Part shown: one piece after another, positions 6,993 to 7,399 of the stretch | Layout of the letters: each line of letters opens with the position of its first letter | Numbering within the stretch: position 1 is the first letter of the stretch | From: an uncultured Verrucomicrobiota bacterium | GTDB lineage: Bacteria > Verrucomicrobiota > Kiritimatiellia > RFP12 > UBA1067 | DNA: 7,399 nt | NCBI GenBank assembly: GCA_946631535.1 | Contig: CAMPAF010000147.1 | Span: 1-7,399, forward strand | Reading direction: 5' to 3' | Made by a program: the position numbers and the translations under genes | The notes under the pieces: generated by a model | What the model was told of the DNA's origin: nothing | The model's database searches: none | What the model saw: only the letters and a program-made list of their open reading frames with translations

Positions 6993-7006
6993 GCGCGAAA
7001 GTAAAG
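6982..7006. repeat. Tandem direct repeat at the antitoxin promoter, possible operator
   Basis: On the plus strand CGCGAAGTAAAG (6982-6993) is followed at once by CGCGAAAGTAAAG (6994-7006), differing by a single inserted A. The repeat covers the -35 box and the sequence just upstream. AbrB-type antitoxins usually autoregulate by binding repeated sites at their promoter, so this is a candidate operator. The repeat is seen; the binding role is inferred. Confidence 0.5.
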
Positions 7007-7060
7007 CGGCGGCGGCACGCCGGGCCAATCGGAGTACCACGGCATCGCCAAGCCGTCACG

Positions 7061-7093
7061 GGCACAGATTGTAGTTGTCTGACGATCTGTGCC
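7061..7093 (-). repeat. Inverted repeat (hairpin) just after the partial GH2 gene
   Basis: GGCACAGAT (7061-7069) and ATCTGTGCC (7085-7093) are perfect 9-bp inverted copies around a 15-nt loop. The hairpin begins 4 nt after the TAA stop of the GH2 fragment. No T-run follows on the minus strand, so it may be a weak or Rho-assisted end, an mRNA-stabilising hairpin, or the end of a dispersed repeat. Confidence 0.55.
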
Positions 7094-7097
7094 GCCA

Positions 7098-7399
7098 TTA
7101 AAACTGGCATCCTGAGAATGCGCCGATCCACTTCGCGTAGTCCGACCACTTGAACGGCGGCTCGCCGTGCAGGTAGTGCGTGCGGAACGTCTCAGCACGG
7201 GAGGGACGCGCTCCCGCGCGTCCGTCATCCACCGTATATTCAATGACAAACATCCCCTGCCCGTCCCACGTGACGGACGCGAGGTCGGTCACGGCGTTCG
7301 CCGCCGCCTCGTAGTCGCGCTCGAGCACGACCTGGCCCGTGCGGGCCTCCGTCACCTTCACGTGTCCCTTCGCGGGCGCGAGGAGGTCGTTCACGACCA
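7098..7399 (-). CDS. GH2 beta-mannosidase-like protein, C-terminal fragment at the window edge
   Basis: The frame is open to the right edge; 99 complete codons before TAA (7100-7098) are visible. The product matches the last 90 or so residues of the GH2 protein encoded at 1005-3449: VVNDLL, P-KGH, NAV, GQG, YTVD, HYL-G, then K-DY-W-G near the end, at roughly one-third identity. It is therefore a diverged paralogue, probably a full-length gene that continues outside the window. Compared with the paralogue it carries a 10-residue insertion, DGRAGARPSR, after YTVD, encoded by a palindromic element. The GTG at 7394 that could look like a start is an internal valine codon. No catalytic residues fall inside the fragment. 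Confidence 0.85.
   Translation of the reverse strand, partial: VVNDLLAPAKGHVKVTEARTGQVVLERDYEAAANAVTDLASVTWDGQGMFVIEYTVDDGRAGARPSRAETFRTHYLHGEPPFKWSDYAKWIGAFSGCQF
7198..7224 (+). repeat. 27-bp palindromic element, site C (inside the GH2 fragment)
   Basis: Reading on the plus strand: leader CGGGAG, stem GGACGCGC, loop TCCC, stem GCGCGTCC, then G. It matches unit 2 of the array at 5971-6057 except in the loop. In the GH2 frame on the minus strand it encodes most of DGRAGARPSR. That segment is absent from the paralogue at 1005-3449, so the element was inserted into an existing protein-coding sequence. Confidence 0.88.

Noticed and set aside
6939..7040. Longer antitoxin starting at 7040
   Set aside because: The extra residues show no family similarity, and a promoter and ribosome binding site for the 77-residue form lie inside the extension.
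7198..7224. Target-site duplication flanking the element at site C
   Set aside because: The flanks (TGA before, TGC after on the minus strand) are not identical, so no duplication can be claimed from this copy.

Overview
This GC-rich bacterial window has every supported gene on the minus strand, so it reads from right to left. Genes for a tandem DUF1080 (3-keto-disaccharide hydrolase-like) protein and for GH2 beta-mannosidase-like enzymes suggest a polysaccharide-degrading member of the PVC superphylum (Kiritimatiellota, Lentisphaerota, Planctomycetota or Verrucomicrobiota). This placement is an inference from gene content; the window holds no rRNA or other marker gene.

Layout in transcription order. 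(1) 7399-7098: the C-terminal end of a GH2 beta-mannosidase-like protein, cut by the window edge. (2) 7097-6939: an intergenic stretch with a 9-bp inverted repeat, a tandem 12/13-bp repeat and a good sigma70-type promoter. (3) 6938-6307: a two-gene AbrB-type antitoxin / PIN toxin module with overlapping genes. (4) 6256-4484: a two-domain protein with an N-terminal HAD hydrolase and a C-terminal domain resembling deoxyhypusine synthase. (5) 4440-3460: a PfkB sugar kinase of the HldE/RfaE kinase type. (6) 3449-1005: a full-length GH2 beta-mannosidase-like enzyme whose ribosome binding site overlaps the kinase stop codon. (7) 943-1: a secreted tandem-DUF1080 protein, cut by the left edge, with its own extended -10 promoter and a LacI/cre-like operator. 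Genes 4 to 6 look like one operon joining sugar phosphate metabolism to glycoside breakdown. Gene 7 is probably regulated separately by sugar availability.

The most unusual signal is a family of short palindromic elements. There are five units at three sites: 4457-4483, 5971-6057 (three units) and 7198-7224. Each unit is 27 bp: a CGGGAG leader, an 8-bp stem, a 4-nt loop, the matching 8-bp stem, then G. In the triple array the units repeat at exactly 30 bp. Two of the three sites lie inside protein-coding sequence and keep the reading frame. In the partial GH2 gene, comparison with the other GH2 gene in the window shows that the element accounts for an insertion of exactly 10 codons. This resembles in principle the protein-inserted palindromic elements known from Rickettsia, but the sequence family is different as far as I can tell. 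I could not search for it elsewhere.
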